A DNA stretch of 23,024 bases from the NCBI GenBank assembly GCA_947625005.1, contig CANQNA010000007.1:1-23024 (forward strand). Direction: 5' to 3'. Under the pieces are notes generated by a model. The model was not told the DNA's origin. It did no database searches and worked only from the letters and a program-made list of their open reading frames with translations. Positions 16,269 to 23,024 of this stretch are shown here, piece by piece; within the stretch, counting starts at the first letter, position 1; each line of letters opens with the position of its first letter. Made by a program: the position numbers and the translations under genes. This DNA is from an uncultured Bacilli bacterium (GTDB lineage: Bacteria > Bacillota_I > Bacilli_A > RF39 > UBA660).

Positions 16269-17390
16269 CTAAAGCTTTTTATCAGTTTCTTTACTGCTTG
16301 CCAGATTACTTGTCTCTTCTAAGAGTGTATTATTATAATTACTATTATTATCAAAAAGAAAATGAAGATTAGAATCAACTGTAAATGGTTCTTCTATAAT
16401 TTGGATAGATTTTTGATGATGTTTTAGACGGTAGACAGTTCTAATTAATTTTTCTATTAAATTATGCCAAATTATTTCTTGTTTTTCTAATTCTACTTCT
16501 TTTTCCTTATATTGATAAACTTGAGCTTTTTTCTTTATTGCCATAGTTTTCGCATTCCATCTCTCAATTAAAAAATTAGAAACAATAAAATTAGAATAAC
16601 CTATATGAGAAAAATAAGATAAGAAAATATTTAAAGCGACTAAAAAACTAGGTGTTATATCTTTTAAATTACCTTCTAAAAATCTTTCATAATTATCCTG
16701 AGTTGCATCAAAGCCTTCTCCAATTTTATAAAGTACTCTATTAACACTTTTAGAATATTCATTAGAATTTTTAATTTTAGGATTTTGCATAGAATAAATA
16801 TAAATTGTGTTATTAGATATACCAAATTTAATATGAGGAAAAATAAATTCTTGAGAATCTTTATTTAAAAGCTTTAAAAGAAACAGTGAAGGAGCTTCGT
16901 TCATAATTGAATCTTTCTTTATAGTGATTTCTAGATTACCTTTTAAAATATTACTATATCCTAGATTTATTGAATTATAATTATAATTTTTTAAAAAGTC
17001 TATTCTCTTCTTTAAATATAAATTAGGATTTTTAAAATCTTCTATAGTAGCATTAGACCATAATAAAGACATTATCATTTTTTCTTTACAAATAAAGAAA
17101 GTTGTATCAAACATTTTATCATCTAATATTTCTGGAGGAAAATTATCATTGTCATAAAATTCTAGTGCAAGATTAACATATTCTTTAAGTAAAGAATCAA
17201 ATTCTTTTTTGTTTTTTATTTCTAGAGTTGGAATTAAAAGTTCAGAATCAGTAAAAGAACAAAAAGTTGTACTATTAAATTCAGAAATAATTGTAGAAAA
17301 TGGCATATTAAAACAAAAATAGCAATTAATAGTACCTTGTGAAGCTTCAGGAATGATAGATTTATAAAATATTTCTAAAATATCTTTCAT
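16269..17390 (-). CDS. Hypothetical protein, unrecognised, between tRNA-Glu and gltX
   Basis: 373 residues. The ATG at 17390 is preferred over one at 17417 because GAAAGGAC lies 4 nt before it and the upstream ATG falls in the terminator stem. I do not recognise the family. No signal peptide or membrane span is seen, so it is probably cytoplasmic. The N-terminal third is mixed hydrophobic with three Cys (NCYFCFN, TFCSF) that do not form a clear metal site. Residues about 285-330 are highly charged and helical (IKKKAQVYQYKEKEVELEKQ), likely a coiled coil, and the last 40 residues are polar. It lies 74 nt after the tRNA, 60 nt before gltX, with no clear promoter of its own, so it may depend on tRNA read-through. 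Confidence 0.8.
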   Translation of the reverse strand: MKDILEIFYKSIIPEASQGTINCYFCFNMPFSTIISEFNSTTFCSFTDSELLIPTLEIKNKKEFDSLLKEYVNLALEFYDNDNFPPEILDDKMFDTTFFICKEKMIMSLLWSNATIEDFKNPNLYLKKRIDFLKNYNYNSINLGYSNILKGNLEITIKKDSIMNEAPSLFLLKLLNKDSQEFIFPHIKFGISNNTIYIYSMQNPKIKNSNEYSKSVNRVLYKIGEGFDATQDNYERFLEGNLKDITPSFLVALNIFLSYFSHIGYSNFIVSNFLIERWNAKTMAIKKKAQVYQYKEKEVELEKQEIIWHNLIEKLIRTVYRLKHHQKSIQIIEEPFTVDSNLHFLFDNNSNYNNTLLEETSNLASSKETDKKL

Positions 17391-17408
17391 AATGTCCTTT
17401 CTTTGAAC

Positions 17409-17433
17409 AAAAGGCACACTAGAGAAGTGTACC
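17409..17433 (-). terminator. Terminator after tRNA-Glu
   Basis: GGTACACT and AGTGTGCC arms (17426-17433 and 17413-17420; one G-T pair) with a 5-base loop and TTTT on the minus strand. It lies 30 nt downstream of the tRNA and just before the ribosome site of the next gene. Confidence 0.7.
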
Positions 17434-17464
17434 TCATTTATATAAACGTTTTACGTTATTTACA

Positions 17465-17540
17465 TGGTGACCCATATGGGATTTGAACCCATGAATGTAG
17501 CCTTGAGAGGGCTATGTGTTAACCATTTCACCAATGGGCC
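17465..17540 (-). tRNA. tRNA-Glu (anticodon CUC)
   Basis: A full cloverleaf can be folded: acceptor GGCCCAT/ATGGGTC (with one G-U pair), D stem GTG/CAC, anticodon stem TAGCC/GGCTA with loop CTCTCAA, a 5-base variable loop, T stem ATGGG/CCCAT with TTCAAAT, discriminator A, and an encoded CCA (17465-17467). The anticodon CTC lies at 17505-17507. The outline matches bacterial tRNA-Glu closely. T-loop is TTCAAAT. Confidence 0.95.
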
Positions 17541-17578
17541 AAAAAATATTAGCAATAATATTGTATCATTATTGCTAA
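17541..17578 (-). terminator. Terminator abutting the tRNA 5' end, with a possible tRNA promoter in its loop
   Basis: TTAGCAATAAT (17549-17559) and ATTATTGCTAA (17568-17578) pair perfectly, 11 bp, with an 8-base loop; on the minus strand a T-run ends exactly at the first tRNA base. It probably ends the glycan operon. The loop holds a TACAAT box (17560-17565) with a weak TTTAAA 17 bases upstream (17583-17588), which could be the tRNA promoter. Confidence 0.65.
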
Positions 17579-17682
17579 TTATTTTAAATAGTTTTTGTCG
17601 TTTTATTTTTATATTTTTATTAAAATATGAAAACAACTGATAATAAATAAATCATAATATTTTACTTTTATTAAACCTCAAT

Positions 17683-18621
17683 TTATATTTCTTTTTCAAT
17701 AATGAATTTTGGTCTTTGTTTAGTTTCATAATAGGTTTTACCTATATATTCTCCTAAAATGCCAATAGAAATCATTTGCAAACCACCCAAAAACCAAATA
17801 GATATAACAATAAATGTCCACCCATCCACAGTATTTCCTAAAAATTTCATGATTAATGAATAAATCATAATAATAATACTTATGATAAGTATTATTATAC
17901 CCGTACTAAAAATCATTCTTAAAGGTCTTATACTAAAAGAAGTAATGCCATCAAAAGCAAAAGAAAGCATCTTTTTTAAAGGATATTTTGATTCACCAGC
18001 AAATCTAGCATTACGTTCATAATAAACTATTGAACTTTTATAACCAATTTGTGGAACTATCCCTCTTAAAAATAAATTTACCTCTTTAAATTGAGACAAT
18101 CCTTCTAAAGCGTTTTGATCCATTAACCTACAATCAGCATGATTATAAACTATATCTACTCCTAACATCTTCATTAATTTATAGAATGATTGAGCAGTAA
18201 ATCTTTTAAAGAAACTATCTTTTTTACGTGAACAACGAACTCCATAAACTACTTCGTTTCCTTTTTGATATTCTTCTAACATTTTATCAATGACATTTAT
18301 GTCATCTTGTAAATCGGCATCCATAGATATAGTTATATCAGCATATTTTTTAGCAGTTAATAGGCCTGCTAATAAAGCATTCTGATGTCCCTTATTGCGT
18401 GATAATTTCACTCCAGAAAATATTTTATCTTTTGTTAAATTTTCTATAATATTCCATGTTTGATCTTTTGAACCATCATCTACAAACATTATTTTACTTT
18501 TTTCAGAAATTTTTTTACTTTTTATTAATTTTTCTATTTTAGTTTTTAATTGTTTTGAAGTTTCTGGTAAAACTTCTTCTTCATTATAACACGGTATAAC
18601 AACATATAATATTTTTGACAT
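17683..18621 (-). CDS. GT2 family glycosyltransferase (GtrB/DPM1-like, polyprenyl-phosphate sugar transferase)
   Basis: 312 residues. The ATG at 18621 is chosen because AAGGAGG lies 7 nt upstream; an in-frame ATG at 18648 overlaps the previous stop (ATGA) but its first codons are the ribosome site itself. The GT-A fold shows VVIPCYNEEE near the N-terminus, FVDDGSKD (46-53) and the metal-binding MDADLQDD (100-107). Two membrane spans lie in the last third, followed by the typical GEYIGKTYYETKQRPKF. This is the layout of GtrB-like enzymes that move a sugar from a nucleotide donor to undecaprenyl phosphate on the cytoplasmic side. The GT-C enzyme encoded just upstream is a likely user of that lipid-linked sugar. 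The sugar is unknown and no GtrA-like flippase is in the window. Confidence 0.93.
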   Translation of the reverse strand: MSKILYVVIPCYNEEEVLPETSKQLKTKIEKLIKSKKISEKSKIMFVDDGSKDQTWNIIENLTKDKIFSGVKLSRNKGHQNALLAGLLTAKKYADITISMDADLQDDINVIDKMLEEYQKGNEVVYGVRCSRKKDSFFKRFTAQSFYKLMKMLGVDIVYNHADCRLMDQNALEGLSQFKEVNLFLRGIVPQIGYKSSIVYYERNARFAGESKYPLKKMLSFAFDGITSFSIRPLRMIFSTGIIILIISIIIMIYSLIMKFLGNTVDGWTFIVISIWFLGGLQMISIGILGEYIGKTYYETKQRPKFIIEKEI

Positions 18622-18644
18622 TTCAAACCTCCTTGATTTGTTTT

Positions 18645-20045
18645 TCATATTTTCTCTTTAATAGCATTTTTATTGTCAAGCTTTGCTCTAGCAGGAATTT
18701 TTTTATTTAATTCTTCAAATCCTAAACTTGCCAAAATAAATATAGATATTTGAAGAAGATAAATATATCGACTTTGAACTTCTATTAAAGAATATACAAT
18801 AAAATTGATTGCTAAAATATTTATAAATAACAAAATTCTTATGTCATATTCTTTTTTCTTAACTGTTTTAAATAATCCATAAATCATCAATAAAAATGCA
18901 ATGTAATAAATTAATTTGTTAAAAGAATTTAGTATAATTTGCAAATCTTCAGTTGTTAAATTCAGTCCCAAAATATTGTGATTTTTTGTATCAACATTTA
19001 AAAATGTCCAATATAAATCTCCTCCAGACCAAGTTTTCTTAGACTTGCAACCAATTAATTCAACTGAACCTCTAATACCAAGTTTTTTAATTCTGTTAAC
19101 TATTTCTTTTTGAGCTGTTTCTTTCGATTTCATATATATTCCATCTGCATTTGTATATCCACCACATGTACTATAATTTGATCCTAATAAAAATTTATAT
19201 TCAACATAGTTATTAGATAAACCTTCATTATTGATGTGAGAAAACTTAATAACACTACTTACACCTATATTTAGTAAAAAATAACTAAGAACCAACAAAA
19301 TCATGCCTATATGTAATTTTTTATCTGCTTTTTTGGATATAATATAAAAAATATACAAACCAATAATAGCACAAATAAAGACAATTCCCTCATTTCTTAA
19401 AAAATTTCCCAAAAATAAACATATAGCTGCTAATACATAATTGATTAAAGAATTTTTATTTTTTAACAGAATATATATACCTAAATAAAAGAAAGTTGAG
19501 CCAGGAATTTGATTAGACAAAACAGTGTTATAAAACATAGGAAAAGCTAAAAAGCCATAAAGTATAGAGGCTTTTTGAGCACTCTTTTGAGAAACAAATT
19601 CTTTAGCAATTAAGTATATAAGAACACAATTCAAACTAGAAAACAAACAGTTGACAATTTTTAAAAATGTTATAGAATTAAAAATTTTTAATAATCCAAA
19701 CTGGTACAATACTTGTCCCGTTTGATAACCATATCTCCAAAAATAAATTTCAGAATTCATAATGTTATGATGCTTTAATAAATTTAATGTGGCATTTAAT
19801 ATTATTTGAAAGTCTGAAACAACTGGAGTTTTAACAATTAAAATTATTCCTAAACGAATTAAAAACATTAGAATAAATAATATTAAAGCAAATTTAGGGA
19901 TATTTTTATTACATATATATAATATAAAAATTAATATTAAACCCAAAATTAGTGCATAAATATTAAAAAACTGTAATAAAAAAATAAATAATAAAGCAAT
20001 TAAACTAACATATATAAAAACTTTTTTTAAATCAAACTTTTTCAT
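18645..20045 (-). CDS. Polytopic GT-C-type membrane glycosyltransferase
   Basis: 466 residues; the ATG at 20045 follows AAAGGAG, better than one at 20063. About ten to twelve hydrophobic spans. The first outer loop holds a conserved-looking acidic site, VVSDFQ (75-80), as in GT-C enzymes (PMT/ArnT relatives) where an early Asp is catalytic; NFLRNEG in the middle is also common in this group. A loop of about 110 residues near residues 270-370 is predicted outside and contains three Cys that might form disulfides. It would transfer a sugar from a polyprenyl-phosphate donor to a surface glycan or protein on the outer face. It overlaps the long form of the GT2 gene and stands 120 nt after a possible small ORF. 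Family is inferred from topology, not from a strong motif. Confidence 0.8.
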   Translation of the reverse strand: MKKFDLKKVFIYVSLIALLFIFLLQFFNIYALILGLILIFILYICNKNIPKFALILFILMFLIRLGIILIVKTPVVSDFQIILNATLNLLKHHNIMNSEIYFWRYGYQTGQVLYQFGLLKIFNSITFLKIVNCLFSSLNCVLIYLIAKEFVSQKSAQKASILYGFLAFPMFYNTVLSNQIPGSTFFYLGIYILLKNKNSLINYVLAAICLFLGNFLRNEGIVFICAIIGLYIFYIISKKADKKLHIGMILLVLSYFLLNIGVSSVIKFSHINNEGLSNNYVEYKFLLGSNYSTCGGYTNADGIYMKSKETAQKEIVNRIKKLGIRGSVELIGCKSKKTWSGGDLYWTFLNVDTKNHNILGLNLTTEDLQIILNSFNKLIYYIAFLLMIYGLFKTVKKKEYDIRILLFINILAINFIVYSLIEVQSRYIYLLQISIFILASLGFEELNKKIPARAKLDNKNAIKEKI

Positions 20046-20164
20046 ATTGGCTCCTTTATTCATTTTTTTAATTTTCTTATTTTTAAAATAAATTTTATAT
20101 TATTATAGAATCTTTTTATTGTCTACTTTTTATTGACAAGTTCATAGATCCTTTTAATCCTTTA

Positions 20165-20245
20165 TTATTTTCTAAATTTTTGATAAAAAATATATCTAAT
20201 CCTTAAGCTTTGGCTTCTCATAATACCAATGGCTATTTGTTTCAT
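20165..20245 (-). CDS. Possible 26-residue basic small protein
   Basis: ATG at 20245 overlaps the stop of the Wzy-like gene (TAATG) and has GGAGG 9 nt upstream, inside that gene's 3' end. It encodes MKQIAIGIMRSQS then LRIRYIFYQKFRK and a stop. A different frame stays open for another 17 codons or so (NNKGLKGSMN and on), so a frameshifted remnant of a longer gene is equally possible. It is short, with no recognised family; I give it only because of the ribosome site and tight coupling. The rest of the 200-nt gap between the two large genes shows nothing clear. Confidence 0.35.
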   Translation of the reverse strand: MKQIAIGIMRSQSLRIRYIFYQKFRK

Positions 20246-22944
20246 TAGATGTATCCTCCCTCAATTAATTTATTTAAAATATCACGATCAATTTCTGCTT
20301 TATATGAATTATATAGGTTTAAAATAAATCTTTTTACTTGAGTATTTTCTATATTATTGAGTCTTAAATTTTTATCTAAGTCTATAAGATCTGTTATAAA
20401 ACTATAATCTTTTAATTCTCCAACAAGTTTATTCTTTGAATTAAAATATTCATGAATAACATTGCTGTCCAACCATTTATCATAAGTAATTTCATTTATA
20501 AGTTTATTTATAATATTTTTAATTTGATTATCGTTTTCATAATAATAATATTTTAACAAAATATTTAATAAAGATACTTGATTTTTAAAAGTCATGTCAA
20601 ATTGATTAAAAATAATTCCGTTTTTAGTATTATAGAAATTTTTATTGCTAAATTCATTTAATATTATTTTAGAAAAATCTTTATATAATTGTTTAGACAA
20701 ATCTGCATTTATTGTTTCTAAATTGTTATAAATTGAATACAATTGTGACATATCTAAATAGATATTATTATATCTTTGATTATTTAGATTAGTATCTATA
20801 TAGTCTTTATACCATAGACTATTTTGTTTATTGCTATATTTATATAAATTAATTAAATAACTATAATTTAAAATATTATTAAATGCACTCATACTATAGT
20901 TATTATTTAAATCTCTTAGGTCTCTTATGTAAATATTATCATTACTAGTAGTGTTATTATATTCTCCAAAATAAGATAACCAAGGTATACTTTCATCTTT
21001 ATTAATTAAAGGTTCAGAAGAGTAAATAACATAGGTATCCGCTGAAGAATTTGGTTCAATAGATAAAGTTTTTTCAATTACGTCATTATTAATTTTATAA
21101 TCTTTTCTTTCTTCTAATTTATTTTTAATAGTATAATTATTAAAAGTTACAACATTTTCTAATTTGTAATTATAATAATATGTATCGGATATTAAAATGT
21201 TCTTTGATCCTGTTGCTAAAAGACTATTTTGATTTTGCACATGATTAGTTATTTTGTCGTTAATATTTAAATTTATTTTTATCTTTTTATCCTTATTATT
21301 AATAAAAGATAAAAAGATAACATTTGTATTATTTGGTATACATCTCTTGACAGAAATGATTTTAAAATCAGGATTATTATTAAAAGCATAATAAGTTAAT
21401 TCGTCAGTTACTAAATCATAACTAATTGTTTCTTTTTCTAATATTTTGAAATTATTTTTTAAGGATATACCATCTTCACTTAAATTCAAAATCACTTGAT
21501 CGCTTTTATAGTTTAAAGTTAAAAATACTATGGAACTAATAAAACAAAATATTATTATAATAAATAAAAATTTATTAATTTTTTTATTTTCTTTAGTAAA
21601 ATTAAATTCTTTTATTAAATAAACTATTGACAAAGCAAAAAGAGTACTAACTGCAGGTGCTCCTAAAACATGACCTGCTGTTAATGCAATTAAAAATGAA
21701 ATTAAAAAACTTAAAAATGTAGTAATTATCTTGTCATTTAATAAATTAGCCTTAAATTTAGCAAAGAATTTAATAAAGAAAATAACCAACAAAATGATTA
21801 AATATAGTCCTAAAACTAGAAAGCCGATTATACCGTAATTAATTAAAATGTCAATGAAATCTAATTCAGATAACTGACCTATGTTTTTATCAGAAATACC
21901 CCATAAAGATAAGCCAAATATTTTTTTTGCTAAAGATGAAGTTTGAAAATGTTGAAAATTTTGAAGCATAAAAACATTTCGACTACTAAAAACCATATTA
22001 AGTATTTTATTATCAGTCACAGTAATGTTCGTTTCTTTATCAACACTTGGAAAGTTTATAAGATGATTGTTTTCATTTAATAATTCCGCATCATATAAAT
22101 TTTTATTTTCATCAAATTCAATAACAAGATTATTAGAAGAATTATTTTCATACCAGTCACCTTGATAATTAATATTAAATTTTAAATAAGAAAAATTATA
22201 TATTATTATGGTAATAATTATAAGACTTATACTTATTAATAGATTTTGAGAACCTTTATGAAACAAACATTTTCTTATTAAAGAAACAACTAATATAGTT
22301 ATTAAAGAAACAGCAAGTCCTATAACTGGTGTTTTAGTTCCTATAAGAAAACAAGAAACTATAAATAACAATGTTATTATAAAATTTAATATTTTGTGTT
22401 TATCTTTTATACTATAAAATATAGCATATGGTGACATAATTGCTAATATAGCACCAACTTCATTTGGAGCATAAAATAGCCCAGAAAATCCCTTTTTTCC
22501 ATAACCATAACTCTTAACGGCAAATCCTAAAATAGATGGTAAAATTAAAGATATTATATATATTGATATTAACAAAAATATTATTTTAGATAAGGGATAT
22601 TTTTTATCGTAAAAATAACTTACTAAACATATAACTAAAATAGGCAAATACAAAAATTTTACTAATGACGTCACTTCTTTAGTAAAATTAAAAGTATTAT
22701 TTATTAAATAATAATGAAAAAGAAAAATTATAGAAAATACCCCTAAAATAGCAAGAAAAATTAATAATGTTTTTTTTATTTTACATTTATTTTTAAAAAG
22801 AAATAAACATAATAAAATAATTAAAAATATTCCCCTATAAACTAAGGATAAACTAAACCCTGTTATGGTATTTAAAACATCTATAATTGGCATTAATATA
22901 ATTAATAAAACTATGATATCTATTTTTTTTAATTTCTGTAACAT
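20245..22944 (-). CDS. Wzy/O-antigen-ligase-like membrane protein with large extracytoplasmic C-terminal domain
   Basis: 899 residues. The start at 22944 follows GTGGA and sits 14 nt after the predicted transcription start; earlier in-frame starts (22959, 22974) fall on or before it. Residues 1 to about 477 hold about ten to twelve membrane spans with the look of Wzy polymerases and WaaL/TuaE-type ligases: FSGLFYAPNEVGAILAIMSP, a large outer loop with SSRNVFM (the usual GR-type Arg), then ELDFIDILINYGIIGFLV. After the last span (about 455-477) come some 420 mostly polar, Asn/Tyr/Lys-rich residues, beta-rich first and helical later, that I do not recognise. The family joins or transfers polyprenyl-linked glycans on the outer face. 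Fused tails of this size are not usual. First gene of the operon with the two glycosyltransferases. Confidence 0.85.
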   Translation of the reverse strand: MLQKLKKIDIIVLLIILMPIIDVLNTITGFSLSLVYRGIFLIILLCLFLFKNKCKIKKTLLIFLAILGVFSIIFLFHYYLINNTFNFTKEVTSLVKFLYLPILVICLVSYFYDKKYPLSKIIFLLISIYIISLILPSILGFAVKSYGYGKKGFSGLFYAPNEVGAILAIMSPYAIFYSIKDKHKILNFIITLLFIVSCFLIGTKTPVIGLAVSLITILVVSLIRKCLFHKGSQNLLISISLIIITIIIYNFSYLKFNINYQGDWYENNSSNNLVIEFDENKNLYDAELLNENNHLINFPSVDKETNITVTDNKILNMVFSSRNVFMLQNFQHFQTSSLAKKIFGLSLWGISDKNIGQLSELDFIDILINYGIIGFLVLGLYLIILLVIFFIKFFAKFKANLLNDKIITTFLSFLISFLIALTAGHVLGAPAVSTLFALSIVYLIKEFNFTKENKKINKFLFIIIIFCFISSIVFLTLNYKSDQVILNLSEDGISLKNNFKILEKETISYDLVTDELTYYAFNNNPDFKIISVKRCIPNNTNVIFLSFINNKDKKIKINLNINDKITNHVQNQNSLLATGSKNILISDTYYYNYKLENVVTFNNYTIKNKLEERKDYKINNDVIEKTLSIEPNSSADTYVIYSSEPLINKDESIPWLSYFGEYNNTTSNDNIYIRDLRDLNNNYSMSAFNNILNYSYLINLYKYSNKQNSLWYKDYIDTNLNNQRYNNIYLDMSQLYSIYNNLETINADLSKQLYKDFSKIILNEFSNKNFYNTKNGIIFNQFDMTFKNQVSLLNILLKYYYYENDNQIKNIINKLINEITYDKWLDSNVIHEYFNSKNKLVGELKDYSFITDLIDLDKNLRLNNIENTQVKRFILNLYNSYKAEIDRDILNKLIEGGYI

Positions 22945-22964
22945 TAATTCCACATCCATTATTA

Positions 22965-22993
22965 AGTATAACAAAAAAAATACAACATGTAAA
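22965..22993 (-). promoter_or_regulatory. Promoter of the glycan operon
   Basis: TTTACA (22988-22993), 17 bases, TATACT (22965-22970) on the minus strand. It overlaps the terminator hairpin of the gene further upstream: the -35 lies in the loop and the spacer covers one arm and the T-run. Confidence 0.6.
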
Positions 22994-23009
22994 TTTAATT
23001 TGTTGTATT
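22973..23009 (-). terminator. Terminator of a gene beyond the window edge
   Basis: AATACAACA and TGTTGTATT arms (23001-23009 and 22979-22987) pair perfectly, 9 bp, around a 13-base loop, with an 8-base T-run on the minus strand. Confidence 0.75.
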
Positions 23010-23024
23010 AAAAAGACATATAAT

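Noticed and set aside
20046..20164. Separate promoter for the GT-C gene (TATAAT near 20100, TTGTCA near 20140)
   Set aside because: The -35 and -10 candidates are about 26 bases apart and no better pair exists; the gene is more simply part of the operon.

Overview
The window is a stretch of chromosome from a low-GC, AT-rich Gram-positive-type bacterium (Bacillota, possibly a gut-associated Bacilli/Mollicutes-like or clostridial lineage). The signs are purine-rich Shine-Dalgarno sites (GGAGG, GAGGTGA) before almost every gene, many TTGATT/TTTACA-17-TATAAT promoters, short hairpin-T-run terminators, a long-form HPF, a SecA with a C-terminal SEC-C zinc tail and a clostridial-length GluRS. TGA is used as a stop (for example agrA), so the code is the standard bacterial one. 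Nearly everything lies on the minus strand; only agrB and agrD are on the plus strand.

Layout. 1-3349: the N-terminal 1116 codons of a very large secreted protein (signal peptide, dockerin-like repeat pair, two FN3-like domains, a carbohydrate-binding-like module, start of an M60/mucinase-type peptidase); the catalytic part lies outside the window. 3569-4495: a Fic-family AMP-transferase with an N-terminal helix-turn-helix. 4496-6008: an unusual patch with a 13-codon remnant of a secA 3' end, hairpins, inverted repeats and a lone SAM-dependent methyltransferase. 6009-9406: the housekeeping set csp, hpf and secA. 9500-12419: an agr-type peptide quorum-sensing locus in an unusual arrangement: agrB-agrD on the plus strand converge on agrA-agrC, which sit at the end of a minus-strand operon behind a U32-family RNA-hydroxylase-type gene. 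14556-17540: gltX, an unrecognised conserved-looking gene and a tRNA-Glu(CUC). 17683-22944: a membrane-glycan module with a Wzy/WaaL-like ligase/polymerase carrying a large extracytoplasmic tail, a possible tiny ORF, a GT-C-type membrane glycosyltransferase and a GtrB/DPM1-like GT2.

How the genes work together. AgrB should process the 37-residue AgrD, which is not found by ordinary ORF length cut-offs, into a cyclic autoinducer sensed by AgrC, which phosphorylates the LytTR regulator AgrA. A possible AgrA-type direct repeat lies upstream of agrB. The three large glycan genes form one transcription unit and probably build or modify a cell-surface polysaccharide on an undecaprenyl carrier. The M60-type protein suggests contact with host mucin or another glycoprotein.

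Most interesting: (1) the duplicated secA 3' end, with a 20-bp identical direct repeat, flanking about 1.34 kb that carries the methyltransferase, looking like an element or cassette that entered the secA 3' end and restored it; (2) the agr locus with split, convergent geometry, a probable ATT start for agrB and an AgrD whose predicted ring is unusually large; (3) the Wzy-like protein fused to an unrecognised extracytoplasmic domain of about 420 residues.
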